DNA from: an uncultured Ureaplasma sp.
GTDB taxonomy: Bacteria > Bacillota_I > Bacilli_A > Mycoplasmatales > Mycoplasmoidaceae
DNA length: 62,560 bases
Direction: 5' to 3'
Assembly: GCA_944322645.1 (NCBI GenBank)
Contig: CALUPI010000012.1
Location: forward strand, 1-62,560
Shown: piece after piece, positions 49,661-62,063 of the stretch
Numbering within the stretch: the first letter of the stretch is position 1
Layout: each line of letters opens with the position of its first letter
Made by a program: the position numbers and the translations under genes
Notes under the pieces: generated by a model
The model's input: only the letters and a program-made list of their open reading frames with translations
What the model was told of the DNA's origin: nothing
The model's database searches: none

Positions 49661-50099
49661 TGGATTTATCCTCAATTAATTTTAATAATGTAGCTTGTGT
49701 TTGTGAATTTGATTCTTCTATTCTTTTATTTGCATTTTCTAAATTTTGATAAATACTTTCATACTCTTCCTTGCTAATTTGTTGGTTTTCATAAAGTGTT
49801 CTTATGTCATTTTTCATTTTCTTGATCGAAACAGGTTTTCCCACATTAACAATAAAACTGCAAATGTAAATTATTGTTATTAAAAATGGTAAGAAAAAAA
49901 TACCAACGTATGGTTGTGAAATCATCCAAACTAATATAGGACAAAAATAATTATCAATTCCAACTCAATTAGTTTGAATTATGGTAGTTAAAAAAACAAA
50001 TATAAAAATTGTTATTAATATCCCCATGCAGATAAAATAAACTATATTTTTATTGTTTAATTGTCTAATTTTATTTTTAATTTTTTCAAATGTTGTCAT
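49641..50099 (-). CDS. Membrane protein with C-terminal coiled coil, phage region
   Basis: A 152-residue protein: basic N-terminus, hydrophobic YFICMGILITIFIFVFLTTI and VGIFFLPFLITIIYICSFIV segments, then a coiled-coil tail (EYESIYQNLENANKRIEESN). Several Trp are TGA. It lies 10 nt after the 713-residue gene and overlaps the next by 20 nt. No family recognised. Confidence 0.6.
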
Positions 50100-50109
50100 A
50101 AATAAACTC

Positions 50110-52251
50110 CTAATATTTATTTCTTGTCAATGGATTAGCATTGTCAATTTTTTGGAAAGAATTGTCAATGATATATTCAAAATTATGATTTTGATTGTTT
50201 TTGTCTGTAAAGTTAATATTTAATTTTTGAGGCGCATTTAATAAACCAAAACAATAATCTTGGTTTATTTGATTGATATATCATCCAGATTTAGATAGAT
50301 TTTCATTTAATTTAAACGAAACTTCAACAACTGGATTTTTATAATTTGTTTTCATAAGAAAAAAATTTAATATTTGTGAGGCTGTATAACTAAATGTGTT
50401 ATCTATATAGTTGTATTTGGTTCTATATCTAAACGTTATAGTTTTTTTAAAGGATTGTTTGTAATGTAATGTACCATCAATAACTATTGGAAGTAGAACA
50501 CCATTACCATTACCATTACCATTAGAAGGTAATAAATCATATATACATTTACCATTGATTGGATATTCTGAATGAGGTTTGTGTCCAGACAAAATTGGAC
50601 ATGGATCTCAAATTTTTTCACCATCTTCAATAATTTCTTCATTTTTATTTACAATTTCAACATTTTCAGCATCTGGAGGTATTAGTTCTAATAACTCCTC
50701 ATCACTTGCAAAATTATTAGATTTGCTAATACTAACAGTTTGTTCCTTAGTTTGTCAGTCTGAGTAATAAAATGAATTGACCAAATTGTAAACATCATCT
50801 TGTGTATTTAAAAATGCTCAGACTTGATAATATTGATCCTCAATTTTATTAATAGTTGAAATTGGCAAATAATTACCATTTTTCACTTCATTAAATTTCA
50901 ATGTTTTGTTTGTTATAGTAATGTTATTTTGATTATCTTTATTAAACAAATAATACTTAGAATCTACTGATATTAAAAATTTTGGAATGTCATTTTTAAA
51001 ACTACCATCAGAGTTAAATGATGACGAAATAAAATCGTTTCTAATTGGAACATTAAGATAAGCTCATAAAACATCCTTATGTGCATTTGTTAATTCTTCC
51101 TTATTAGCACCATAAGGAGTTAGCATCACGTTACTCAATGCATAACAAATAGCTTTAAAATAACTATATGGAATTGTGTCTACCATCTCTGGATATTTTA
51201 GTTCATAAACATTTATTAAGTTAGTATTAAAATCAATAGCTTTCTTATTTGCATAAGTTGCATTGTAGTAATTTATGAAATTATTATCTTTTTTGTTAAA
51301 AAAACTAAAATCATTAGCATAAATGCATGTAGATAAAATAAGTTTATGAATTAAATTAATTAATTCTACTATTTTAGAATTTAACTCTCCATCTTTTTTA
51401 AACTCGTCAAAAATTGCATAAAAGGTTTCATCCTCTTTCAAAATTATTTTCTTATATGCAGACAATGGTAATTGTTTTGATAAAGAAAAATTTAATATTT
51501 CTAGATTACATTTAGGATACAAATTTGTATATTTTACAAACAAAGGAACTACACCAATATTAGAACTATCTAATTGAATATCTAATTGTTCATTTTCAAG
51601 TATATTTCCTAAATTATTTAGATTATCATTTTTAATTGATCCAATTAATTGAATTGATTGCACTAATGAATTGATTGGAATTGAATATGTAATCTTATTA
51701 ATTTTGTTAGTTGATTCAAAAATGGGTGAATCATCTACTAATTTAAAATTAATTGTAGAATTTTTTCCAATTTCTAATTTTTTTACATTTTGTAAACCAA
51801 TTGAATACAGATTAATTAAATTATCTGCATCATCAAGTTTAATTTGATCTAAATCATCATCTGATAATTCATTCATAGCTTTAATTGAATTATCAGTTAA
51901 GAAATACACCTCAGAATTGTTATCAAAAGGTTTATTAATGGTAAATACAAATGTTTTTTTAGTTTGTTCTAAAAAGCTAAAATCATCATTGCTGATAAAT
52001 ACATAATCTGTATTAATTTTTAAACCAATGTCGTTTGCATCACTTAAAACTTTTAATTGTGGAGAAAATGTGCAGCTTTCATAAATTCCTTTTTTTACAT
52101 CTACAAATTTAATTTTTAAAAAATTATTTGTATTTTGTGAAACAATAGACTCAATATTATTATTAAAATTAACTATTTCATAAATATATAGTTTATGAAC
52201 ATTATCAGGGTTTGAAAAATAGGTTTCTACTTGGTTAGTATTAACTAGCAT
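50110..52251 (-). CDS. Phage structural protein of unknown role, 713 residues
   Basis: Begins MLVNTNQVETYFSNPDNVHK, no signal peptide or membrane segment, and consists largely of alternating beta-type segments (TFVFTINKPFDNNSEVYFL). An Asn-Gly repeat SNGNGNGNG near residue 580 is encoded by a hexanucleotide tandem. Trp are TGA. Its start overlaps the 105-residue membrane protein by 11 nt, and it lies downstream of the tail-fibre-like gene. Size and place suggest a virion appendage or baseplate protein, but no family is recognised. Confidence 0.6.
50506..50526. repeat. Short tandem hexanucleotide repeat in the 713-residue gene
   Basis: About 3.5 units of TACCAT (plus strand) encode alternating Asn-Gly. 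Copy changes would stay in frame and alter only linker length. Confidence 0.6.
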
Positions 52252-52558
52252 CTTTTAATAATTCTCCTTTGTATTTTGCAAGTCATTCTAAATCTTTATC
52301 TGAAGGTTTTTTGCCTTTTTTAATTTTTCTTTCCAAAATTGAATATTTTATTTTGTTCTTAATTCTGATAATTAAGTTTTTAATTCAACTAAAGATTTTT
52401 TTGATCCCAAATTTAATTTCAGCAAATAATTCAACAAAAGCTAAAATAAATAAAATTGGCATTATTATTAAAAAGTTCTTACCCTCTTTTAAACTAATTG
52501 TGTCAAAATGAGACATTAAATAAATATATAAACCTATACAAGAAAGTCCACAAATCAT
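52241..52558 (-). CDS. Small two-segment membrane protein, holin candidate
   Basis: A 105-residue protein: ICGLSCIGLYIYLMS and FLIIMPILFILAFVELFAEI as membrane segments, then a strongly basic C-terminus (KNLIIRIKNKIKYSILERKI). Size, topology and place after the tail genes fit a holin, although a wall-less host needs no endolysin. It overlaps the next gene by 11 nt. Confidence 0.45.
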
Positions 52559-52572
52559 ATTTATATTCCTTT

Positions 52573-55317
52573 CTATTTTTTTGTATATTCAACCATAATT
52601 TTGTGACCACTAGTTGCAAAACCATTATTTGCTAGTCCACCACTGCTTTGTGCATCAATAGAATAAATTTGCGAATGATCATAAACTCAAGGTAAACCTT
52701 TATAAAAACCATCTGGTGTCTGAGCTAATCCTGATATAGACATATAATCAGCTATAGCAAATATTGCTTTAATTTGTGAATCAGTGGTGCAATATTGCTT
52801 ATACACTTGCTTACCATTGATTTGATAATTTAGTAAAGCAACCTCTACACCCTCAACCAAATTAACGTCTTGTGGTTGAGCAACATTGTTAGAAATGTAA
52901 TCTTTTAAATCTTTGTATCTAATAATTGCAAATTCACTTTGATCATAATTATATTGGTCATCATCTTTTCGACCTGAGTATAAATCTATACATCAAATTG
53001 GTGTTCTGGTTTTTTGATAGTTCAATTCCATAACTGTTGTAGGGTAACCATCAAACGGTGCTTCTCTTGGTGGTGAAAAATACAAACCTCCATCATCATT
53101 TTGGTAACCAACAATTTCTAACTGATTAAAGAAATTTCATTCACTAAAACTATTACGCTCATTTAATTTAGCACAATTACTATCAGGTTGAGCAACATTA
53201 GCAATTTGATTATCAACATAAGATTTATTAACAATACTATTATCATTAGTTGGTAAATAAGAATCACCATTGTATTGAGTTAGCAATAATTGATTTCCAT
53301 TATCATCTGTTGTAATCCCGATATTAGCTATTCCTAGCGGATTGTCATTACTTTGATTTGTTCTAAAAGCTAATGAATAACTATATGTCATATTTGCATA
53401 TAAATTATTTAAATTAATATCTTGGTTAGGATCATCTAATTTTGCATATAATGATAATTCATTAACTTTTGATTGAACTCAATTCTTCAAATTAATTGAA
53501 TAACTAATATCAGGAACTGCAAATACAGTTTTATCTTGATCGTACAATTCATGCACAACCCCATCAGTAGTTTCTTTCTTATTTTTGTAATATACTTTAT
53601 TTAATCCAGTGTTATCAATTTCTTCATTACCATCTTCAGTTTTGATTAGCTTTCCTTCTAAAGACATTTTGACAATATTGGTTCATGATTTAATTAATGT
53701 ATCATAATAAATATCTTTATTAATTTTTATTGCAAAAATAGTATAGTATTTTGGTTCAAATTCAGTTTGTTGATTAGGATTTAATTTAAATTCAATTTTT
53801 GCAGATTTACCTCCACCTTTATCTCCATCATGTCTAGAACTATTTTCACGTAAAGAAAAACGCATTAAATCATTACCTGAATTAATTGGATTTCAGTTAT
53901 CACAACGAGTATATCATTCAATAGTTGAAGATAAATTAGGTAAATTTTGTCTACTTAATAAATTATTACCACCACGTTTAGAGTTTTGAGTGGATTTTGA
54001 GAACTTTAAATAATCTCCATAATTAATTTTGGAATAATCATTTGTAGCAAAATGATTTGTAGTGATAAATGCATTCATTGATACTTCATCATCGAATAAT
54101 ATAATTTGATCACGACTAAATTTTAATTGTTTTCCAAATGTTTTAGTTAAATTAGCAACATCGCTGTTACATAAATTGTTAAAAAAATCTTGTACATTTT
54201 CAATTGTTAAATTTAGGTGTGGATAATTATTATCTAAATATGTAAATAAAGTATTTAAGCTTAATTCAGGAATTTTTAAAATATCTTCTATTGAAACATA
54301 ATATAAATTATTTGGATTTGATATAGAATATTTAATATCAGTCCCTGGAGCATAAATTATTGAATTAACATTAGTAGCCATAAATAAATCTCTAACCTTA
54401 ATTCAATAACCCTCACCAGTTATTCCACCTGGAACTTTATTAATATTATTATCAACTAAATTTCAATAAATGCAACCAGCATAAACAACAAACTGAGGAC
54501 GATTATAAATTTTATCAGGGTTTCATTCTTCAGTTTTTGGAAATGATAAAGCTACTGAATTAACATAATCAGTTGTTGCAAATTTTTTATTTTCCTCTTT
54601 TAGTATATTAATGTCAGTTTTGTTTTTGATTTGTTGATCATAATTTTGCTTGATTTGCTCACCTGCTAATTCTAAATTTTTACTTGTTGCAAATTCATTA
54701 ATATTTGTATATCCAACACTACCATCCTCTAATGCTAATATAAATCTTTTTGATTCAGATAATGGTAGTCATGCATTATACATATTTCTATACATGTAAA
54801 CTTTATCACGTTCAACATCTGCAGCTTCATCGTATTGTCTTCAATCTATATTAGAAATAATTTGACGAGAAACAGGATTAACTCAGTCTTGAATATATTG
54901 ACCACCCATATAACCATTTTGAATTGATATGTTTGATAAACTAACATTTCCCGCATTTGCAAATTCAGGAAAGGTGTTTGATATAAATCTTTGATTGATT
55001 TCCTCATATATGGCTTTTTGAAAATCTTTAAAATCTTCATGTGAAACTACTCTATCATAGCAGTCTTCCAATTTTGCTGGAATTCCAAATGCTAATAAGT
55101 TTGCTGATTCAAAAACTTTGTTAGCCACAAAATAGAAAGCTTGTTCAGCTGTTAAATTACGATTGAAAGCTCTTAACGCACTTGGAACTATTACTTTACC
55201 AACTAAATTACCAGTTTGCAGTTGGAAATTTTCGAAACTAATACCATACTTATTTAGTTTTGATTTTATAAATTGGATATTTATATTTTCCGTATCCAAG
55301 GTTTGCTTTATTTCCAT
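52573..55317 (-). CDS. Large tail-fibre/appendage-like phage protein
   Basis: A single 914-residue frame once several TGA are read as Trp. The N-terminal 150 residues (MEIKQTLDTENINIQFIKSK, AEQAFYFVANKVFESANLL) may be the particle attachment domain. Later parts contain tail-fibre-style phrases such as NKSYVDNQIANVAQPDSN and a Gly-rich end (SSGGLANNGFATSGHKIMVE). ATG 55317 has AAAGGA 8 nt upstream and is preferred to ATG 55326, which overlaps that site. An internal ATG at 54381 lacks a good ribosome-binding site. The start overlaps the 481-residue gene by 68 nt in another frame. Likely receptor-binding role. Confidence 0.6.
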
Positions 55318-56695
55318 GTGTAACATCCTTTCATAAATCTCTTGTTTTTTTAGTCACAAATTGTCTAGTTCTATTTTTTAAATGCTTAGCCACATAAATA
55401 GGTTTGTTTTGTTGAATTGATTTAACAACTGCTCTAATTGTAGTACCACCTATTTTTAAATTTTCACTTGCTGCAAAAGTAAGGTTAGATACTATATTAT
55501 TTAATGTTCATGATTCTTTTCATTTTTGAACCAAATCACCATTTACAATATTGTCAACTAAATTAGTAGTTTTTCTTATTAAATTCATTGTTAAATAAAA
55601 AGTTTGATAATATTGACTCAAAAATGGAGCTATTTTAATTGTGTTAGTAATAACTCCACCTTGTTTTAAAATCTTTCCTAAGTCTCATCCTCAAGAAAAA
55701 TTATCAATATAATATTTCCCTGAGCTTGGTGTTGTTAAAAATGAATAAACTACTTTTCAATTTTTGTTATATAAAATGACTGGTGGTTTATTTTTTGTGA
55801 TCAATCTATCAAAAATTATTGTCATGTGGTAATAGTTCATCGTTCCTCTAACTGGGAATAATTTAACACCTTTTATTCATGGAGCTTTTGTATGATTCAA
55901 AGGGATAATAAATTTATTTAATCTTTTGGATTGATTTTTGAAAAATTTTGTATATATTCTTTTTTTAATTAAATTTAATTTTTTATTAACTTTTTTAATA
56001 TATTTATCTACACCAGTTCATTTAAGAGCATATTTGAATAATGTTTTTTGACTCATATTCGGATCTGATATATGAGATATTATTTTTTGTGCTTTTCTTA
56101 AATGTGAATTAAATTTTTCTAATTTTTGATATTTTAATCTATAATTTTTATTTCAAATATCAACATCTAACTTATTTACTGCTTTTAAATCATTCAATTC
56201 ATTTAAAATATCTGGATCTAATAATTCTTTATATTTTCTTGTTCCTAATTTAGAATAATCAATATCTTTCGAATTTAAAAGACCATTATTTAATTTAATA
56301 GATAACTTTTTTAGATTTTTGTTATCATAAAATTCTCCCATTTTTGTAAGAGGACTTTTATTTAATTTTCCCAAATTAAATGTTTTAGGAACTACAGAGG
56401 CAATTGGTGTTACAACATTAAAAATTATATTTTGTATATCTCAAGGGTTGTCACCATTTATTACATCACCTAAAATATTTGTAGCTACATCAGAAGCAAC
56501 ACTCACTAACATTCCACCAACTGGTCCTAAAAAAGCAGTTGCAACCATTTCAATGGGAATCGTAATAATTCCTAAAAATACATTTAATAAAATTTGTCAT
56601 CATTGTTTTTTCTTTGGTTGAACTACATTCTCAAGTTGTTTAGCGGTTGTATTTAATTGTTTGTTAATTTGCGACAATAAATTAGAATTATTCAT
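55250..56695 (-). CDS. Phage structural protein with hydrophobic N-terminal region
   Basis: A 481-residue basic protein. Residues 30-75 are hydrophobic and Gly-rich (WWQILLNVFLGIITIPIEMV, FLGPVGGMLVSVASDVATNI), resembling a membrane-interacting or ejection-protein segment; the remainder is Lys-rich and helical. The start overlaps the capsid gene stop by 8 nt as ATGAATAA and the end overlaps the next gene by 68 nt. Could be an internal/ejection protein or a neck component. No family recognised. Confidence 0.55.
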
Positions 56696-57899
56696 TTATT
56701 TGTTCTTCACTTATTTGTTCATCAATATTTTGTTCTTCTTCATTATCTTTTTTTGAAAATTTATCTTTTACTTTTTGTGAATTTGATTTTTTAGATTTTT
56801 CCATTTCTTGATTTTTAATTTCAAAAGTTTCTGTTGCCATAGTTGTTTTTAATGATCCTGCAATAGAATAATAGTTATCCATTCACTCTATTGTAGTATC
56901 AGCATCAAAACTAGCAATAATTAAAGTTTCATATAAAATACCTAATACTTGTTGTCTAGCACAATGCAAACGTTTATTTAATGATCAATCTGGATCTTCA
57001 CTTAATTGATATCAATCTCCAATTCCTAATTTTGCAAAAGCAACTGTTCCTAATTTACCAATTGTAGTCATAATCCAATTCACACCGTTTGGTAAATTAG
57101 AACTACGGATTGTTGGGATGCCCAACACTTTTGTAATATTCATATTCTTGAACAATTCAAGTCCAGAATCTGATGAGTATAAACCTTGTTTAGATAATAA
57201 TTTGTCCATTATTTCTTCTCTAATAATTAATACAACATCGTCCATAGGAATTCCACGAGCAAACTTAAAATTTTGATCTAATAAAGTTTTTGCATTTGCT
57301 TTTCCAATGTTTTGCATAACTGTTTTTGCTTGAGAAATTGAATCATAAATTTGATCTGCAGTTGTTAAATTTTTCTTTTCAACATGTGCACCTTTTAGGA
57401 AAGTTGTGTATTGAGAATTTTCAAGAGCAATTTTCTTTTGGAATTCTTGTGCACAATATGCTAAATTATTTAATGCAATAATGTCATTGGAATGACGTAT
57501 AGAATCAGTAAAATTAATTATTTGTTTAGCTAGATATTCTTCTAATCCTTGTTTTGAATTAATGTCAATATCGTTTAATTTATATTTGTCAATGATTTCA
57601 ACTGGTGATAATCTTGCAACACTAATTTCTAATGTTTTTTCAGATACTGCAGATTGATTTTGAATTAATTCACCATTTTTATATACTACAGTTGGTTCAG
57701 ATTTAGCTAATGCACGATATTCAACATCAGCAATTTTACTTGTATCAACTGCACTTGTATTGGCAATTAAATCCACAAGGGTAGGTGTTGTTAAATTTGG
57801 TGCCATTTCGGCAATGACTGTATCTAATTCTAATTTTTGTTTTTCTCCATTAATAACAATATCTACTGTCACAGTTTTTGATTTAGGTAATACTAACAT
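56688..57899 (-). CDS. Phage major capsid protein
   Basis: A 403-residue protein directly after a scaffold-like gene. It has an N-terminal arm (LPKSKTVTVDIVINGEKQKL), a central RHSNDIIALNNLAYCAQEFQ, and the capsid-typical region FARGIPMDDVVLIIREEIMD, VLGIPTIRSSNLPNGVNWIM, TTIGKLGTVAFAKLGIG, VLYETLIIASFDADTTI-like GILYETLIIASFDADTTI. The final 50 residues are an unusual Lys/Glu-rich disordered tail (KSKKSNSQKVKDKFSKKDNE). Strong AAGGAG before ATG, fitting high expression. HK97-fold is probable but not provable here. Confidence 0.75.
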
Positions 57900-57910
57900 A
57901 TTTTTTCTCC

Positions 57911-58348
57911 TTATAAATAAACTTTTTGTTTTTTAATATTTGATTCATAATTTGAATCACTATCTTTTTTATAATTGATTTGTTTTTTTTCTAATATTTT
58001 TAAAATAGATTTTTCTAAGTCATTGTAGGAATTAAAGTTTAATTCACTGTTGCTTAATTCTAGATTTTTAACTTGGTACTTATCTAGAATATGTTGCTTG
58101 AAAATATTTAAATTATTTTCTAAATTTTTAATATCAATATCTTTTGATTTTAATTCCTTAATTTGAGATTCTAGATTATTTATTTGTTCTTTATAATTAT
58201 TGTATTTGTCATCTATAAATTTATTAAATTCTTCTTTGGTTTTACAAACAAAATAATTGTCTGATTTATTTGTTTCTTCAATGTTATCTTTAGGTTCCTC
58301 TGCAAACAATTGAAGATATGTTTTAATTTTTTTCTTTTTCTTTTTCAT
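57911..58348 (-). CDS. Phage capsid scaffold-like protein
   Basis: A 145-residue protein with a basic start leading to TYLQLFAEEPKDN, the LQLFAE signature frequent at the N-terminus of phage scaffold and capsid-precursor proteins, then a long coiled coil (YKEQINNLESQIKELKSKDI). Just upstream of the capsid gene, 11 nt away, with AAGGAG before the ATG. It overlaps the end of the portal-candidate gene by 26 nt. Confidence 0.7.
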   Translation of the reverse strand: MKKKKKKIKTYLQLFAEEPKDNIEETNKSDNYFVCKTKEEFNKFIDDKYNNYKEQINNLESQIKELKSKDIDIKNLENNLNIFKQHILDKYQVKNLELSNSELNFNSYNDLEKSILKILEKKQINYKKDSDSNYESNIKKQKVYL

Positions 58349-59474
58349 TTAATTCTCCTTGATTTTGAATTTGATTTATTTTATTTGGATTGATTAAAGA
58401 ACCACTTTGATTTTGCACATATTCATTTTGAATATTTTTTAAATATTTGGTACTTCCACAAATTTCAACATCAATTTCTACATTTTCAAAATTAATATCA
58501 TTAAATTGATCACTGTTGTTTTTCAAATAATCAAAAAAAGTATATCTAATGAAGTTGCTTCATGAAATTTCTAACAAATTAGCTTTGAGCTCAATGTAGT
58601 CATCTGATTGACTATTGATTTGATTTGCTTCAGTTGAATGTATGTTTTTAGTTCCAGCATCTAAAGTATTTCTTGGTGCAAATGCTAATTCTTTAATTTT
58701 ATTGTCGTAAAATTTTATTTTTTCTAAAATTGCCAAATAAATTGATAGTCCTTGTTGAATTTGTAATCCACCTGATTGCAACAATGAAAATATATTCTGG
58801 TTTTCAAAAATCAAACCACGTGGATTATTCAATACATCTTTTAATTGATTAATATTTTTACTATTTGCTTGCGATAATGGGGTATTTAAATGGAACAATG
58901 ATTTTGAAGTTAAAGAATCAGATAACAATAAATCTAAATGCTTATTAAATTCTTCAATCAACAATGGATCTATATTTGATAAGTCTGATAAGTTTAAAGG
59001 ATTGTTTGTAAAGTAAGCGAAAGGAAGATTGTCCATAATTTGCACATGACTACATATATTATTTTCAATAAAAAATTTATAAGAATACTTATACTCATGA
59101 GATTCTTTGCAAACTAAAATTGTTTGATTATTAATCTCAGGAATGATTAATTCTAGATCATAACTTTTTATATTTAATTTATTGTCATATTTAATATTTG
59201 AAATTCTAGAGACAAAAATTTTAAGTTTTTCAAAATAATTAGTTAAAAATAATACTGCATTTCCATTTTGTGAAATTTCATTAACCAAAAGATAGTTTAT
59301 TTGAATTAAATTAATATTCTTAGTTAATTTATTTCATTCTTCCTGTAATTCATTATTTTTGATAACTATTTTAGGTTCAATGGTAGCTATTGAGTTTGCA
59401 AACAATTGAGCAATATATTTTTTATAAGCATCTTTATTAGAATTAACAAATGACTTATTATTGTTCATTGACAT
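58323..59474 (-). CDS. Phage portal protein candidate
   Basis: A 383-residue protein between the terminase cluster and the scaffold gene, the usual portal position. The N-terminal AYKKYIAQLFANSIATIEPK, YLLVNEISQNGNAVLFLTNY, the long central helix region GLQIQQGLSIYLAILEKIKF and the Glu/Lys/Gln-rich C-terminus fit a small portal. A TGA-Trp lies near residue 244. ATG 59474 is preferred; ATG 59468 is possible. The assignment rests on context plus pattern. Confidence 0.6.
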
Positions 59475-59637
59475 AATTTAATATTTCTTCCAGCGAATAA
59501 AATTCATGTTCACATGTTCTAATCTTGATTCTTTTTCGTTGGTGATTTTCATTTACAAAAGTAATTAATTCTTCACATTCTTCTTCACCACAAATTGAAC
59601 ATGATTTTATTTCTTTAATACTTTCTATTTGATACAT
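59458..59637 (-). CDS. Small Cys-containing phage protein
   Basis: 59 residues: MYQIESIKEIKSCSICGEEE with CxxC, followed by CEEL and RTCEHEFYS, so a possible zinc site. ATG 59637 chosen over an upstream TTG. Overlaps its neighbours by 23 and 17 nt. Function unknown. Confidence 0.55.
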   Translation of the reverse strand: MYQIESIKEIKSCSICGEEECEELITFVNENHQRKRIKIRTCEHEFYSLEEILNYVNEQ

Positions 59638-59728
59638 TAGCAATCTCCAATTCTAATTCAAGAGCACAACGACTGCAAACACAACCATGCTCAATTCTTT
59701 TTTGACAGAAATAACATAATTTAGTCAT
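59615..59728 (-). CDS. 37-residue zinc-finger-like phage protein
   Basis: MTKLCYFCQKRIEHGCVCSR continuing CALELELEIANVSNRKY: CxxC-x8-CxCxxC, a minimal zinc knuckle. Starts in the shared ATGACTAA junction with the upstream gene. Confidence 0.5.
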   Translation of the reverse strand: MTKLCYFCQKRIEHGCVCSRCALELELEIANVSNRKY

Positions 59729-59924
59729 TATTTCTTTCTCCTTGAAAATGAAATTTATATTTTGTGTTTTTAATATCATCATTATTAAATTCTTCAATTC
59801 TAGCTCTTTCAAATTCAATAAACTCAGATATACTCATCTTTAACATTTTGCGATTTGGAACAAATCAATTTCCTTGATCATCAATTTTTATTAAATTTAG
59901 AGCTTCTTGTATTTTTTTAGTCAT
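59721..59924 (-). CDS. 67-residue phage protein
   Basis: MTKKIQEALNLIKIDDQGNW with TGA-Trp, then FVPNRKMLKMSISEFIEFER, helical and charged. AAGGAG inside its 3' end serves the next gene. It begins and ends in ATGACTAA junctions. Function unknown. Confidence 0.55.
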
Positions 59925-60210
59925 TATATTTACCTTTTTTATTTTTAAAATAATTATCCATTTCATTTTTAATAATAGCAATGTCATCATATTTGCTTTT
60001 TTTATAATTTAAATTATCTAAAATTGCATTGCTAAGATTATCATATATAGCATTAACATTTACACATCTTTTCACTTCCTCATATGTATAAATTCCAGCA
60101 TCTAGAATTTCTCATGTGTAACCACAAAAGTTGTTTCTTCAGAACTCTATATTGTTTCTTCAATTGAAGTAGATATTTTCAAGTCTTACAATATAATATT
60201 GTTTAGTCAT
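59917..60210 (-). CDS. 97-residue phage protein
   Basis: MTKQYYIVRLENIYFNWRNN, with several TGA-Trp, then EEVKRCVNVNAIYDNLSNAI. No motif recognised. Linked to both neighbours by 8-nt ATGACTAA overlaps. Confidence 0.55.
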
Positions 60211-60382
60211 TGTTATCACCATATTTAAAACAGTTTTCACAAATACGATAAATTTTCCCATGCTCAGAGCACAATTTTGATTTTATTTCTACAAAACGAA
60301 TTGTTTTTTTTGAGCAAATATCGCAATCTTTACCAATAGTAGCTGTAGTTCAGCATGATTCTCAAATATCTGATTTAGACAT
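60203..60382 (-). CDS. 59-residue zinc-ribbon-like phage protein
   Basis: MSKSDIWESCWTTATIGKDC, then DICSKKTIRF, KLCSEHGKIYRICENCFKY: two CxxC-type pairs and a His, suggesting a zinc ribbon. Ends GDNND at the first ATGACTAA junction. Confidence 0.55.
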
Positions 60383-60508
60383 TTATTGTTCCTCATTTCT
60401 CTTTATTTTTAAACATAAAAATATATAAGAATGTAAGTCTTGATAAAATTGACCAGATATAAATGAATATTTGCTATATGTAGATTTATAAAAATTTATT
60501 TTATTCAT
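60383..60508 (-). CDS. 41-residue phage micro-protein
   Basis: MNKINFYKSTYSKYSFISGQ, then FYQDLHSYIFLCLKIKRNEE. It overlaps the terminase stop by 8 nt (ATGAATAA) and abuts the zinc-ribbon gene. No motif recognised. Confidence 0.4.
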   Translation of the reverse strand: MNKINFYKSTYSKYSFISGQFYQDLHSYIFLCLKIKRNEEQ

Positions 60509-62063
60509 TATTATTCTCCATTATATTGTTCAAGATAATTAATTGATAAATTATACTTGTCGCGTATTCCATTGCGTTTATAAGATCATAGATTTTAGGA
60601 TTAATCTTTTCGTCACGTTTACCATCATTGCTAAACGCTTGCATAGAAATATATTCAAGCAATTTAATTGATTGAGGTGTAAATTTAATAATTTGACGCT
60701 CAAAACATTGTTTAAAAAATGTGTATCTATTAGAAATATTAAAATCAATTTGAAAATTTGGATTTTTGTTTTTGATTGCCTTAACTGGAACAATATTTAA
60801 ATTGTATTCAGCAATAAATTTTGTTGCCATTTCTATTAATGTATCTTCTTTTGAATCAATAGCTAAAATTGAATTTTTTAAACCCATAAATTCATTTAAG
60901 CTAACAATTCTTGATAGTATGTGTTCTAATGAAGTGAATCTTTTATAGTTACTAAACTCTGATGATTTAATTTCTTCAGCATCAATAATAACTAATTCAT
61001 AATTTGGAGTTACCCCAATTCTGCAATAACCATTATTATCTTTTAATCCTGGGTCAAACCCATCCACTACCATTAAAAAATCAAATTTATCAATTTCATA
61101 ATTAAATATTAAATGTTCATTAATTACATTGTTATCGTCATAAATAAAATCTATAAATGGATAGATAATTGTTGAACTTTGATTATCATACGGTTCGCCA
61201 GCTATTGTAATATCATATAGTTTAGGATTCTCTTTTTTTAAAGCATCATATTCTTTCATTTGATATTCATCAATTTCTGAACTGGGAACATAAAAACGAC
61301 TCATTCTCATCACTGATGCATCTAGATCTAAATCTTCAGCATATAAATAAGTTTGCTTAACCAATTTTTCTCTATTTTCTTTACTAAACGGCAACAATGG
61401 AACAACATATTTAAGACATACTCAATGTTTAGAATCATAAATATTAAATAAGAAAATCATTCTTCTTTTTTGGTTTTGTTTTCTCTTGGTTCTTAAAATT
61501 GTAGATTGCTTAATAAAATTCATATCAGCAGGTTGTTTCGAATAAATTTTCTCTAATTGATTACCTAATTCATCAGGGTTTTGTTGGATCTCGTCAAAAA
61601 CAACATCGCAAATATCAAAATTAGTCTTTTTTAATGTTAAACCTGCAAATGAATTGACTAATTCAAAATTTGCAAAGAAAATAGCTTGCTGGGTTGGTTT
61701 ATAAACTACAACCTTGGCATAAATTTCGAAAAATGGTGTGAAATCTAAATTATGAACTACTTTTAAAAAATCAAGAGCTTTAATAAAACACGGATGAATG
61801 GTATTAGCAATATCTGTGGATAAATTCCTAGCTCATACTGCACAATAATCAGGTTCATTCACTATTCTAAAAATAGTATCAATCATTACACCAAAAGATT
61901 TAGAGACATTTTTAGCACCCATAATTAATTTATTTGTGGTTTGACTATCTAAAACTTTAATAAATGTTTTATGTTCTTTATTATCTGTATAATTAAGAAT
62001 TTCATCTCTTAGTTCTTTTGTAAAAATTGGAGGTATTTCATTCAAATCAATTTTATTCTTCAT
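60501..62063 (-). CDS. Phage terminase large subunit
   Basis: DNA-packaging motor of 520 residues. The ATPase domain has a Walker A-like LIMGAKNVSKSFGVM near residues 47-60 (a deviant form with Asn-Val in place of Gly) and Walker B DICDVVFDEIQQNPDEL. The nuclease domain shows the acidic pattern FLMVVDGFDPGLKDNNGYCR, ILAIDSKEDTLIE and DLINAMEYA. TGA-Trp codons are present. ATG 62063 lies within the last codons of the small upstream gene (11-nt overlap). Confidence 0.82.

Noticed and set aside
50506..50526. Hexanucleotide tandem as a phase-variation switch
   Set aside because: Unit length is a multiple of three, so copy changes cannot shift the frame.
54381..54381. Separate gene starting at ATG 54381
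   Set aside because: The frame is continuous with the upstream part through a TGA-Trp (EGYWIKVRDLF) and no good ribosome-binding site precedes this ATG.
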